7,062 bases of DNA. Source: Xanthobacteraceae bacterium (GTDB taxonomy: Bacteria > Pseudomonadota > Alphaproteobacteria > Rhizobiales > Xanthobacteraceae). Under the pieces are notes generated by a model. The model worked only from the letters and a program-made list of their open reading frames with translations. It was not told the DNA's origin and did no database searches. The stretch spans positions 1 through 7,062 of the forward strand of contig JASHRR010000484.1 of NCBI GenBank assembly GCA_030037185.1, given 5' to 3'. Position numbers and translations under genes: made by a program. Position 1 is the first letter of the stretch. The number at the start of each line of letters is the position of its first letter. Shown one piece after another: positions 1 through 6,120 of the stretch.

Positions 1-3000
1 CAAGAACGGAGCGCCCTTCCGCGTCCTTGGCCTCACCGTGCACACGCGTCGCTTCCTCGACCTCCTCGCCTTCCAGGAGACGCCGAAAAATTGGATTGTC
101 GGGATACGCGACACCCAGGGTCGGCTGGTCGTCCGCCTGCCTGATCATGAAAGCCGGGTCGGTCAACTCGCCATGGAGCAAGTCCGCCAGATCATGAAGC
201 AAGACGGCGTGTTTGAACTGGTGACGAGTGAAGGCGATCACGTCATCTTGGCCAACGTCCGCTCGAACGTCAGCAGCTGGACCACGGGAATCGGAGCAAA
301 AACCGCAGAGCTGCGGGCAGCCGTCCTCAGCACCGTCGGCTGGGCAATAGCGCTAGGGGGAATCATTTCCCTGTTGTCGCTCGGGTTTGCGCTGTGGATA
401 GCAAGACGTATTACCTGCCCGATTGCCGAACTGCGCGGTACGGCGGCACTGCTCATGAAGGACCCCCAGGTGCCGTTTGAATCGGGCGTCCCCGAACTGT
501 GCGAGCTATGGGCGACGCTCAAGCGAGCCTCCGCCAGCCGGTTCCGTAGCGAGGCCATGCTGCGAAGGAGCGAGAAGCGCCTCAGCCAGATTATCAACAC
601 CTACAACGGGTTTGTCGGCTTGCTCGACAAAGACGGCCGGATCACCGAAGCGAACGTGCAGTTGCTGGAGGCGATCGGTGCCCCCCGCGAGGCCGTGATC
701 GGCCAGCCGTTCACCATCGCGCCTTGCTGGGCCAATTCGGCAATGCCGGAGTTGATCGAAAGGTGCCTCGCGGGTGAGACGGTCCGGCGGGATCTGCAAT
801 ACGTCGCTCGCGGCGGAGAGATTCGCTGGATCGACTTTCAGGCGACGCCGCTGCGCACGGCCGACGGCTGGATCGACGGCGTCGTCCCCTCGGGCTGCGA
901 TATAACCGATCGCAAGCGAGCCGAAGATGCTTTGCGCCGGAGCGAAGCGCGATTTCGCAATCTCTACGAACATGCCTTTGCCAGCATTACCCTGTCGGAT
1001 CTGGACGGGCGGCTCCAGCAATGCAACCCCTCTTTCTGCGCTCTCGTCGGCTATTCCGAAGATGAGCTGCGCGGCCGGCACTTCGGTTGCCTCATTCATC
1101 CCGATGATCGCGATGACACTATCGGCAGGGCTCGGGGCCTGCTCGAAGGCGGCGTGAGCGCCATCGAGATTGAGAGCCGCTACGTCCACAAGAACGGCAG
1201 GACCGTGTGGGTCCGCAAAACCATGTCGACCTTGCCCGACGAAGCCGGCAAGCCCTCGGGGTTCATCGTGCTGGCAATGGATATCAGCGAGCGCAAGAAG
1301 CAGGAGGAGTTGTTGCACCGAAGCGAGACGCGATTTCGCGGTCTCTACGAGCATGCCTTGGCCGGCATTACGTTGTCGGATTGGAACGGGCGGCTTGAGC
1401 AATGCAACCCCGCCTTCTGCGCCCTCGTCGGCTATTCCGAAAGCGAGCTGCGCGGCAAGCATCTGGGCTTGCTCCTTCATCCCGACGATCGCGACGACGA
1501 TATAGACAGGGTTCGCCGCCTCCGCCGAGGCGACCTGGCCGCCATCGAACTTGAGAACCGATTCGTTCACAAGAACGGGCAGCCGGTCTGGGTGCGCAAG
1601 ATCGTATCAACGTTACCCGACGAAACCGGCAAGCCCTCGCAGCTTTTCGCGCTTGCCATCGATATCAGCGAGCGCAAACGGCAAGAGGAATTACTGCGGG
1701 AGAGCGAGGCGCGGCTTCAATTGGCGCTCGAGGCCGGGGGCGCCGGCACGTGGGAGAGCTTACTCGAGAGCGGGGAAATTATCGCCACGGATCGGGCCTT
1801 GACCATGCATGGGCTAGCGCCCGGCAGCCCAATGACGCAGGACAGGGCGCTTGCAACGGTCCATCCGGAGGACCGGCCGAAAGTCGAACACGCCGTGCGC
1901 GAAACGCTCGACAACGGCGGGCCCTTTCACGTCGAGTATCGCTCCCAACAGCCAGACGGTTCGATGCGTTGGCTGGATTTGCAAGGCAAAGTTCGTGAGA
2001 CGGCGGGGCAACGGCGGCTCATCGGTCTGGCCCGGGACATTTCCAGCCGCAAGGCCTCGGAAGCGGCGGTCCAAACGAGCCAAATGCGCCTACAGTTGGC
2101 CCTCGACGCCGCTCGGCTGGGCTGGTGGGTCTACGACGCGGTCCAGGGCAGGGCGTCATGGGACGAGCGCTTCAAGGCGATCTTAGAGATCGTCGATCCG
2201 CAAACCGACGTTGCCGGCATCATGGCACGCGTACCGCCTGAGGACGCCTCTAGGCTCTGCGCTGCCGCTGCCGCAGCACTTAATCCGCGCGATCCGCAGC
2301 CCTTTGTCGGCGAATACCGCATCCGCCAGGCGGATGGCGAAATCCGCTGGATAGAGGTCTACGGCATGGCCACCTTCGAAGGAGGGAGTGGTGAAGGCCG
2401 CCGCGCCGTCGTTATGGCCGGAACCGCCGCCGATATCACTGAGCGCAAACGCGCCGAAGAGCGCCAGCTCCTGCTTGTGCGCGAGCTCAATCATCGCACC
2501 AAGAATTTGCTTAGTGTGGTGCAATCGATCGCCAACCAGACTGCCGCATCGAACCCCACTGATTTTGCGGAGCGCTTCTCCCAGCGGATTCAGGCGTTGT
2601 CGGCTAACCAGGACCTCTTGGTGCGAAGCGATTGGCGGGGTGTTGATATCGAGGACCTCGTGCGCGCCCAACTCGCCCACTTTGCTGACCTGATCGGCGA
2701 GCGCATCATGATCGAGGGGCCTCATCTGAGTGTAACGCCGCAGGCGGCACACAGCATCGGCATGGCGCTGCACGAGCTTGCGACCAATGCCGGCAAATAT
2801 GGCTCATTATCGGATGACCATGGCGGCGTCACAATCGATTGGCGACTGGAGGACGGCCAATTCAGTATCGGCTGGATCGAGCACGACGGACCACGGGTGA
2901 GGCCGCCAAAGCGGCGGGGTTTCGGCAGTACGATAATCTCAGCCGTCGCCGAGGCTAGCGTTGGCGGCGAGGTTAAGCTTGATTATGCGTCCACCGGGAT

Positions 3001-3052
3001 TGTCTGGCGGTTGAAATGCGCCGCGAGCAAGGCCCTGAGTGCGGGGGCGTGA
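1..3052 (+). CDS. Multi-PAS HWE-family membrane sensor histidine kinase (5' end outside window)
   Basis: Senses a signal at the membrane and autophosphorylates on histidine for transfer to a response regulator. The frame is open to base 2 and the GTG at 38 has no ribosome site, so the true start lies upstream. Residues below count from that GTG. Residues 1-92 resemble the distal part of a periplasmic Cache domain; about 95-120 is a transmembrane helix; about 120-172 is HAMP-like. Five PAS units follow at about 180-292, 301-420, 428-547, 556-672 and 682-803, mostly ending in the usual DITDRK/DISERK type of linker. The kinase core has the H-box RELNHRTKNLL with phospho-acceptor H819, the N-box HELATNAGKYG (H912, N917), the W946-x-E948 motif that helps name the HWE family, and the G2 motif GFGS (961-964). 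No receiver domain is attached and no regulator gene adjoins it, so its partner is unknown. HWE kinases often feed the PhyR general stress response; that is only a possibility here. Confidence 0.93.
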   Translation, partial: KNGAPFRVLGLTVHTRRFLDLLAFQETPKNWIVGIRDTQGRLVVRLPDHESRVGQLAMEQVRQIMKQDGVFELVTSEGDHVILANVRSNVSSWTTGIGAKTAELRAAVLSTVGWAIALGGIISLLSLGFALWIARRITCPIAELRGTAALLMKDPQVPFESGVPELCELWATLKRASASRFRSEAMLRRSEKRLSQIINTYNGFVGLLDKDGRITEANVQLLEAIGAPREAVIGQPFTIAPCWANSAMPELIERCLAGETVRRDLQYVARGGEIRWIDFQATPLRTADGWIDGVVPSGCDITDRKRAEDALRRSEARFRNLYEHAFASITLSDLDGRLQQCNPSFCALVGYSEDELRGRHFGCLIHPDDRDDTIGRARGLLEGGVSAIEIESRYVHKNGRTVWVRKTMSTLPDEAGKPSGFIVLAMDISERKKQEELLHRSETRFRGLYEHALAGITLSDWNGRLEQCNPAFCALVGYSESELRGKHLGLLLHPDDRDDDIDRVRRLRRGDLAAIELENRFVHKNGQPVWVRKIVSTLPDETGKPSQLFALAIDISERKRQEELLRESEARLQLALEAGGAGTWESLLESGEIIATDRALTMHGLAPGSPMTQDRALATVHPEDRPKVEHAVRETLDNGGPFHVEYRSQQPDGSMRWLDLQGKVRETAGQRRLIGLARDISSRKASEAAVQTSQMRLQLALDAARLGWWVYDAVQGRASWDERFKAILEIVDPQTDVAGIMARVPPEDASRLCAAAAAALNPRDPQPFVGEYRIRQADGEIRWIEVYGMATFEGGSGEGRRAVVMAGTAADITERKRAEERQLLLVRELNHRTKNLLSVVQSIANQTAASNPTDFAERFSQRIQALSANQDLLVRSDWRGVDIEDLVRAQLAHFADLIGERIMIEGPHLSVTPQAAHSIGMALHELATNAGKYGSLSDDHGGVTIDWRLEDGQFSIGWIEHDGPRVRPPKRRGFGSTIISAVAEASVGGEVKLDYASTGIVWRLKCAASKALSAGA
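938..1318 (+). repeat. PAS tandem duplication, copy 1
   Basis: Codons 301-427 of the sensor kinase, from RSEARFR to the end of the linker after DISERK. It repeats in frame, with the same 127-codon length, directly downstream. By hand alignment about 70% of residues match copy 2, with long shared runs such as CNPxFCALVGYSE and HPDDRDD, and the DNA is also clearly alike (for example gcgatttcgc, gggcggct, caatgcaaccc). This points to internal duplication rather than two unrelated PAS domains. Confidence 0.85.
1319..1699 (+). repeat. PAS tandem duplication, copy 2
   Basis: Codons 428-554 of the sensor kinase, the second copy of the 127-codon PAS-plus-linker unit. It starts with RSETRFR, and the next PAS unit again starts with a related ESEARLQ, so the unit boundary falls in the helical linker. 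Differences cluster in the helix after HPDDRDD and near the C-terminal strand, where a PAS pocket could be tuned to a different ligand. Confidence 0.85.
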
Positions 3053-3119
3053 GAGCGGCAACCAGCCGAGGCTGCCCGGATCGCGCGAAGCGAAATGCCG
3101 AACAGTGAAGAATTGCCGG

Positions 3120-3140
3120 GACGGAGTTCGTCCCTCCGTC
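3120..3140 (+). terminator. Candidate hairpin after the sensor kinase
   Basis: A perfect 7-bp stem, GACGGAG paired with CTCCGTC, with a 7-base loop, lies 67 bases after the kinase stop. A competing 6-bp pairing, GGGACG with CGTCCC, overlaps it. No run of T follows, so it is not a classical intrinsic terminator. It could instead protect or end the transcript in another way. Confidence 0.3.
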
Positions 3141-3376
3141 GCCTGATTGCGAGCGTGGCAACCTGCCAACCGGCGGAGCGTTCCGACGTCGCCAACGCAG
3201 GCAGCCTCGCGTGCGTCCGTTTTCGGTGATTGCAAACCGAGAGCGGTTGTACTTGGTGGCGGCCGCCAGCCGAGGCTTCAACCGGCAGGCCGATGTCCGC
3301 CAGAGCATTGGAGGAGGCCCGGCGCGTTGATGGCGTCCTTCACGCACCGGCAATAGCGGTGCGCGAAACCGGGTCG

Positions 3377-3411
3377 TTCAACGCTTCAACGATGACGCAG
3401 TCAACGTTGAA
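3377..3411. promoter_or_regulatory. Cluster of three TTCAACG half-sites
   Basis: TTCAACG occurs at 3377-3383 and 3385-3391 as a direct repeat with an 8-base period, and its reverse complement CGTTGAA at 3405-3411, within 35 bases. The second and third copies can also form a 7-bp stem with a 13-base loop. The arrangement resembles an operator for a dimeric or multimeric DNA-binding protein, but the regulated gene is not evident. The call rests on pattern only. Confidence 0.25.
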
Positions 3412-3569
3412 ACCACGAACCTGAACGCTAGATACATCAGGACTTGTGCATCCAATGTGAAAGTTGAGGTGACCACGCAGCAATCTTTGCGCATTTCGTT
3501 GGGAGCGGGAAGGGCGGTAGACGGCGCGGCCGGCTTGGTGCTACAAACCGTGGCCCGCCTTTGTGCGCC

Positions 3570-3605
3570 TGTCCGGCCCCGTCATTACGGTGGGGTTACC
3601 GGACA
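3570..3605. repeat. Structured inverted repeat
   Basis: TGTCCGG at 3570-3576 is the exact reverse complement of CCGGACA at 3599-3605. Inside these arms further pairing is possible: CCC with GGG, and CGT with ACG around a CATT loop, separated by small bulges. It lies about 70 bases ahead of a strong ribosome-binding sequence. It may be an operator or a structured leader RNA element; no known riboswitch class is recognised. Confidence 0.35.
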
Positions 3606-3676
3606 CACAGCCTCAAGCCTTACCAGGTGCTTCGACGGATCACAGGCCGCGCGTGTCGCAGGAGGAACGGGTGTGC

Positions 3677-3772
3677 ATGGAACCACAGATTTTTTCCCGC
3701 AAACTGCGTCGGCAGCGCTTTGCAGATGCCGCCATGGCAGGTCTGTTCATTTCGGTGGCGCGCGCCGCCTGA
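3677..3772 (+). CDS. Possible 31-residue small protein, unknown
   Basis: An ATG at 3677 opens a 31-codon frame ending in TGA at 3770-3772. It is preceded by a full AGGAGG at 3660-3665, 11 bases upstream, the best Shine-Dalgarno match in this gap. The peptide has a basic segment, RKLRRQR (residues 8-14), followed by a short mostly apolar end, AAMAGLFISVARAA, so it could be membrane-active or a leader peptide. A GTG at 3671, in frame and closer to AGGAGG, is an alternative start. No family is recognised. A chance ORF or the remnant of a decayed gene is about as likely. Confidence 0.25.
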   Translation: MEPQIFSRKLRRQRFADAAMAGLFISVARAA

Positions 3773-3910
3773 CGATGCCACGGACTGTTCCCAGATCCGA
3801 CCGGCCGCGTGGTCGAGGGCGGTACCGTGGTCCCGATTTGAGCTATGCGGATGTGGCGCAATCTGCCTGCTGAGCGATCCGGCTTCGCGCACACAGCTAA
3901 AAGTCTGGGA

Positions 3911-3924
3911 CGCACATGTGTGCG
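3911..3924. promoter_or_regulatory. Short inverted repeat upstream of the rhodanese gene
   Basis: CGCACA and TGTGCG are separated by two bases (TG), giving a compact 14-base dyad 68 bases before the rhodanese ATG. Its size and position would fit an operator, but a dyad of this length can also arise by chance in GC-rich DNA. Confidence 0.2.
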
Positions 3925-3992
3925 GTCTGGCCGGAACTGTATCGCAGAACTCACACCATGGTCTGTTGCGCTGATAGGCAAGGGGTAGGTCG

Positions 3993-4337
3993 ATGTACGG
4001 ATTGTTCGGTCGAGGCTCGATCCGGGATTTGACGCCGGAGGAAGTGGCCGAAGGTTTAGCCGCCGACAAGATCATGCTGGTCGATGTGCGCGAGCCCAAC
4101 GAGACCGCCCGTGAACGCATTGGCGGCGCGCTGCTGGCGCCGCTGTCGCAATTCGATCCCATTGAGTTGCCGGACCCGCAGGGCCGTGTCGTCGTGTTCA
4201 CCTGCGCGTCGGGCGTTCGTTCCATCAAAGCCGCCGAGATCGCCCAGGCGGCCGGTTTCGCCTATGACGCCCATCTTGCCGGCGGCATAAAATCCTGGAA
4301 GGCCGCGGGATTGCCCGTAGACACCGAGGGCGAGTAG
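3993..4337 (+). CDS. Single-domain rhodanese-like protein
   Basis: A 114-residue stand-alone rhodanese domain, similar in size to GlpE-type sulfurtransferases, likely cytoplasmic since no signal peptide is seen. Such proteins carry sulfane sulfur as a cysteine persulfide and pass it to thiols or cyanide. The opening segment LTPEEVAE, the strand IMLVDVREPNE (27-37), the catalytic loop C71-A-S-G-V-R76 (the CxxGxR pattern), and the closing LAGGIKSWKAAGLPV match the family end to end, so the gene is complete and probably active. The ATG has AGGGG at 3981-3985, seven bases upstream. It stands alone: a long gap precedes it, and a stem-loop plus 189 bases separate it from the next gene. The physiological sulfur acceptor cannot be told from context. 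Confidence 0.92.
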   Translation: MYGLFGRGSIRDLTPEEVAEGLAADKIMLVDVREPNETARERIGGALLAPLSQFDPIELPDPQGRVVVFTCASGVRSIKAAEIAQAAGFAYDAHLAGGIKSWKAAGLPVDTEGE

Positions 4338-4410
4338 CCGGTGGCAAGTTGGCCGGCTAGCGCGGCTTTAAGCGCAACCCGGGAGCGGCGCTGCTGCAGC
4401 GAGAGGCAGT

Positions 4411-4436
4411 CCCGGATTTTCGCCGTTCAATCCGGG
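4411..4436 (+). terminator. Stem-loop after the rhodanese gene
   Basis: A perfect 8-bp stem, CCCGGATT with AATCCGGG, and a 10-base loop lie 73 bases past the rhodanese stop. A smaller 5-bp hairpin (CGCTG, CTG loop, CAGCG) sits just before it at 4389-4401. There is no downstream T-run, so termination would be atypical. The position between two same-strand genes supports a transcript boundary. Confidence 0.4.
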
Positions 4437-4526
4437 CGAGCGGAGTCCCGGCACGTTTGAAGGCTTGGCTCAGGCGCCAAATTCATGCGATCTTGAGGTC
4501 CCGACGGTTCAGCCGGAGGAAGCTCA

Positions 4527-4796
4527 ATGGGAAAATCGGCGTTTGTTGCCTTGATGTTGGTGACGGTGGCAGGGTTCGCGCCGCGACCCGCAGCGGCCGC
4601 CTACGATCTTCCGTGGTGCGCGTTCTTGACCGACACCCAGAGTTACTCCTGCGCATTCACAAGCCTTCAGGATTGCTGGGCGACGGTGCTCGGCATCGGC
4701 GGCTATTGCAGGCCAAATTTCCGGCACCCCCAACCGCCCCCTCCGCCGGAGGCGGCGCCGCGGCGGACGAAGCGGCACCGTCCCGATTCTCATTGA
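4527..4796 (+). CDS. DUF3551-type small secreted cysteine-rich protein
   Basis: An 89-residue exported protein of unknown function. Residues 1-25 form a signal peptide (hydrophobic FVALMLVTVAGF, then an alanine-rich cleavage site ending at A25). The mature part carries the family pattern I recall for DUF3551: PWC at 29-31, SCAF at 41-44, QDCWAT at 48-53 and GIGGYC at 56-61. That gives four cysteines (31, 42, 50, 61), suited to two disulfides in the periplasm. The tail is proline-rich then basic (residues 68-87) and probably disordered. GGAGGA at 4515-4520, six bases before the ATG, supports the start. Only 45 bases separate its stop from the polyamine-binding protein gene, so the two may be co-transcribed, but no functional link is established. 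The family is typical of Bradyrhizobium and relatives. Confidence 0.82.
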   Translation: MGKSAFVALMLVTVAGFAPRPAAAAYDLPWCAFLTDTQSYSCAFTSLQDCWATVLGIGGYCRPNFRHPQPPPPPEAAPRRTKRHRPDSH

Positions 4797-4841
4797 GCGG
4801 GGTCGGTTGACGGCCTCGGGCCAACTGGAAGATTCCGGACA

Positions 4842-5954
4842 ATGTCGTTGCGCGCAACCCCTCTTGTGGCAGCGCTGGTACTCCTGGCGGGGCTGCTCGT
4901 CGGCGTTGCGGAGGCGCCGGCGCAGCGCGATCGTGTCGTCAATGTCTACAACTGGTCGGACTATATCGAGCCCACTGTGCTCGATGCCTTCACCAAGGAA
5001 ACCGGCATCCGGGTGCGTTACGACACGTTCGACTCCAACGACACCCTGGAAACGAAGCTGCTGGCCGGCAAGTCGGGCTACGACGTGGTGGTGCCGACCG
5101 CCTATTTCCTCGAGAGGCAGATCAAGGCGGGCGTGTTCCAGAAGCTCGACCGGGCAAAACTCCCCCATCTCGGCGCCGTGTGGCCTGCAATCGCCAAGCA
5201 ACTCGCCCTCTACGATCCGGGCAACCAATATGCCGTCAATTACATGTGGGGAACGGTCGGCATCGGCTACGAGGTGAACAAGGCGCGGCAAATCCTCGGC
5301 CCCGGCCGGGAAATTAACAGCTGGAGCGCGGTGTTTGGTCCGGGTGAACTGGCGAAGTTCAAGGACTGCGGCGTCCACATGCTGGATTCCGCCGACGACA
5401 TTCTGCCCGCGGCGCTGCATTTTCTGGGCCGCGATCCCAACTCGACCGATCCCGGCGACCTCGAAAATGCCGCTGACCTCGTCGCCAAAGTGCGGCCCGC
5501 CGTGCGCAAGTTCCACTCCTCGGAATATCTCAATGCGCTCGCCAGCGGCGAGATCTGTCTGGTCGTGGGGTTCTCGGGCGACGTCAAGCAGGCCCAGAAG
5601 CGCGCCGCAGAGGCAAACAATGGGGTCGAGATCGGCTACGCAGTGCCGAAAGAAGGCGCCCAGATGTTCTTCGACAACCTGGCGATCCCCAAGGACGCAC
5701 GTAATATTGCGGAAGCGCACGCCTTCATCGACTACATGCTGCGGCCGGACGTGGCGGCGAAAAACACCAATTTTCTGTCCTATGCCAACGGCAATCTCGC
5801 CAGCCAGCCGCTGATCGATCCCGCAATCCTCAACGACCGCACCATCTATCCGGATGAGGCCGCCATGGCGCGCCTTTACACCATCAAGGCGCACGACGCC
5901 AGGACAACGCGATTGATGAACCGGCTTTGGATCAAGATCAAGACCGGCAGATGA
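4842..5954 (+). CDS. potF: PotF-like periplasmic polyamine-binding protein of an ABC transporter
   Basis: Binds putrescine, spermidine or a related polyamine in the periplasm and delivers it to an ABC permease. At 370 residues it is the usual PotF length. Residues 1-27 are a signal peptide with an A-P-A cleavage site before Q28. The mature start VVNVYNWSDYIEP (W38, S39, D40, Y41), then GYDVVVPTAYFLERQ (79-93), NYMWGTVGIGY, CGVHMLDSADDI (176-187), FSGDV (244-248) and MFFDNLAIPKDA (275-286) follow the PotD/PotF fold and include the ligand-contacting aromatic and acidic positions. F244 stands where E. coli PotF has a tryptophan; D247 and D278 are kept. GGAAG at 4827-4831, ten bases before the ATG, supports the start. 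No permease or ATPase gene follows; the next gene is convergent. It is therefore an orphan binding protein whose transporter is elsewhere, or it has a sensory role. The ligand is inferred from family only. Confidence 0.92.
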   Translation: MSLRATPLVAALVLLAGLLVGVAEAPAQRDRVVNVYNWSDYIEPTVLDAFTKETGIRVRYDTFDSNDTLETKLLAGKSGYDVVVPTAYFLERQIKAGVFQKLDRAKLPHLGAVWPAIAKQLALYDPGNQYAVNYMWGTVGIGYEVNKARQILGPGREINSWSAVFGPGELAKFKDCGVHMLDSADDILPAALHFLGRDPNSTDPGDLENAADLVAKVRPAVRKFHSSEYLNALASGEICLVVGFSGDVKQAQKRAAEANNGVEIGYAVPKEGAQMFFDNLAIPKDARNIAEAHAFIDYMLRPDVAAKNTNFLSYANGNLASQPLIDPAILNDRTIYPDEAAMARLYTIKAHDARTTRLMNRLWIKIKTGR

Positions 5955-5984
5955 CACGGGTGCCCGCACTTCGCACGCTTCAAT

Positions 5985-6000
5985 GGCGCGCAAAAGCGCC
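5985..6000. terminator. Hairpin in the convergent gap
   Basis: GGCGC and GCGCC with a six-base loop (GCAAAA) form a short GC-rich hairpin 30 bases after the binding-protein stop. It lies in the 166-base space between the two convergent genes and could act on either strand. The minus strand reads TTTT in the loop, but no T-run follows the stem on either side. It is weak as an intrinsic terminator; position is the main argument. Confidence 0.3.
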
Positions 6001-6120
6001 GGTAGCCTGCGCCGCACTCCTCTGATTTGATTTTGGCGCTATTGCCGGCATTTGGCTGCAGTCTTGCACTCGCAGCGCACAAACGGCAAGTCCGGGAAAA
6101 TCTTGGGCCACCAACCGCCC

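Larger units (their letters stand above)
3053..3992. other. Long stretch without a convincing protein gene
   Basis: About 940 bases lie between the kinase stop and the rhodanese start. Several open frames of 60-140 codons exist, but none has a recognisable domain. The longest forward one (GTG at 3457 to 3873) has no ribosome site and a composition typical of GC-rich chance frames. What can be seen is a hairpin at 3120-3140, a TTCAACG half-site cluster at 3377-3411, an imperfect inverted repeat at 3570-3605, a small ORF with a strong ribosome site at 3677-3772, and a short inverted repeat at 3911-3924. It could be a decayed gene, a regulatory or small-RNA region, or both. I cannot identify an ancestor. 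Confidence 0.6.

Noticed and set aside
38..40. GTG as the true start of the sensor kinase
   Set aside because: The frame stays open upstream to the window edge, no Shine-Dalgarno precedes it, and the first residues fall in the middle of a periplasmic domain that needs an upstream membrane helix.
506..1570. 354-codon minus-strand frame inside the sensor kinase
   Set aside because: It is antisense to the PAS repeats and internally repetitive only because the kinase DNA is duplicated there.
3407..3434. Possible sigma-70 promoter TTGAAA, 16 bases, TAGATA
   Set aside because: The -10 match is poor and there is no clear downstream gene close by. It is mentioned only as context for the half-site cluster.
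3664..3690. Possible general-stress (EcfG-type) promoter starting with GGAAC
   Set aside because: No CGTT lies 16-17 bases downstream of this GGAAC or of the other GGAAC copies in the gap that I checked.
3457..3873. 138-codon plus-strand frame in the gene-poor gap
   Set aside because: It starts at GTG without a ribosome site, has no recognisable motif and overlaps the better-initiated small ORF in another frame.
4524..6017. 497-codon open frame on the minus strand opposite the polyamine-binding protein gene
   Set aside because: It is fully antisense to a gene with a clear family match, signal peptide and ribosome site. Long antisense frames are common in GC-rich DNA, and the protein shows no domain.
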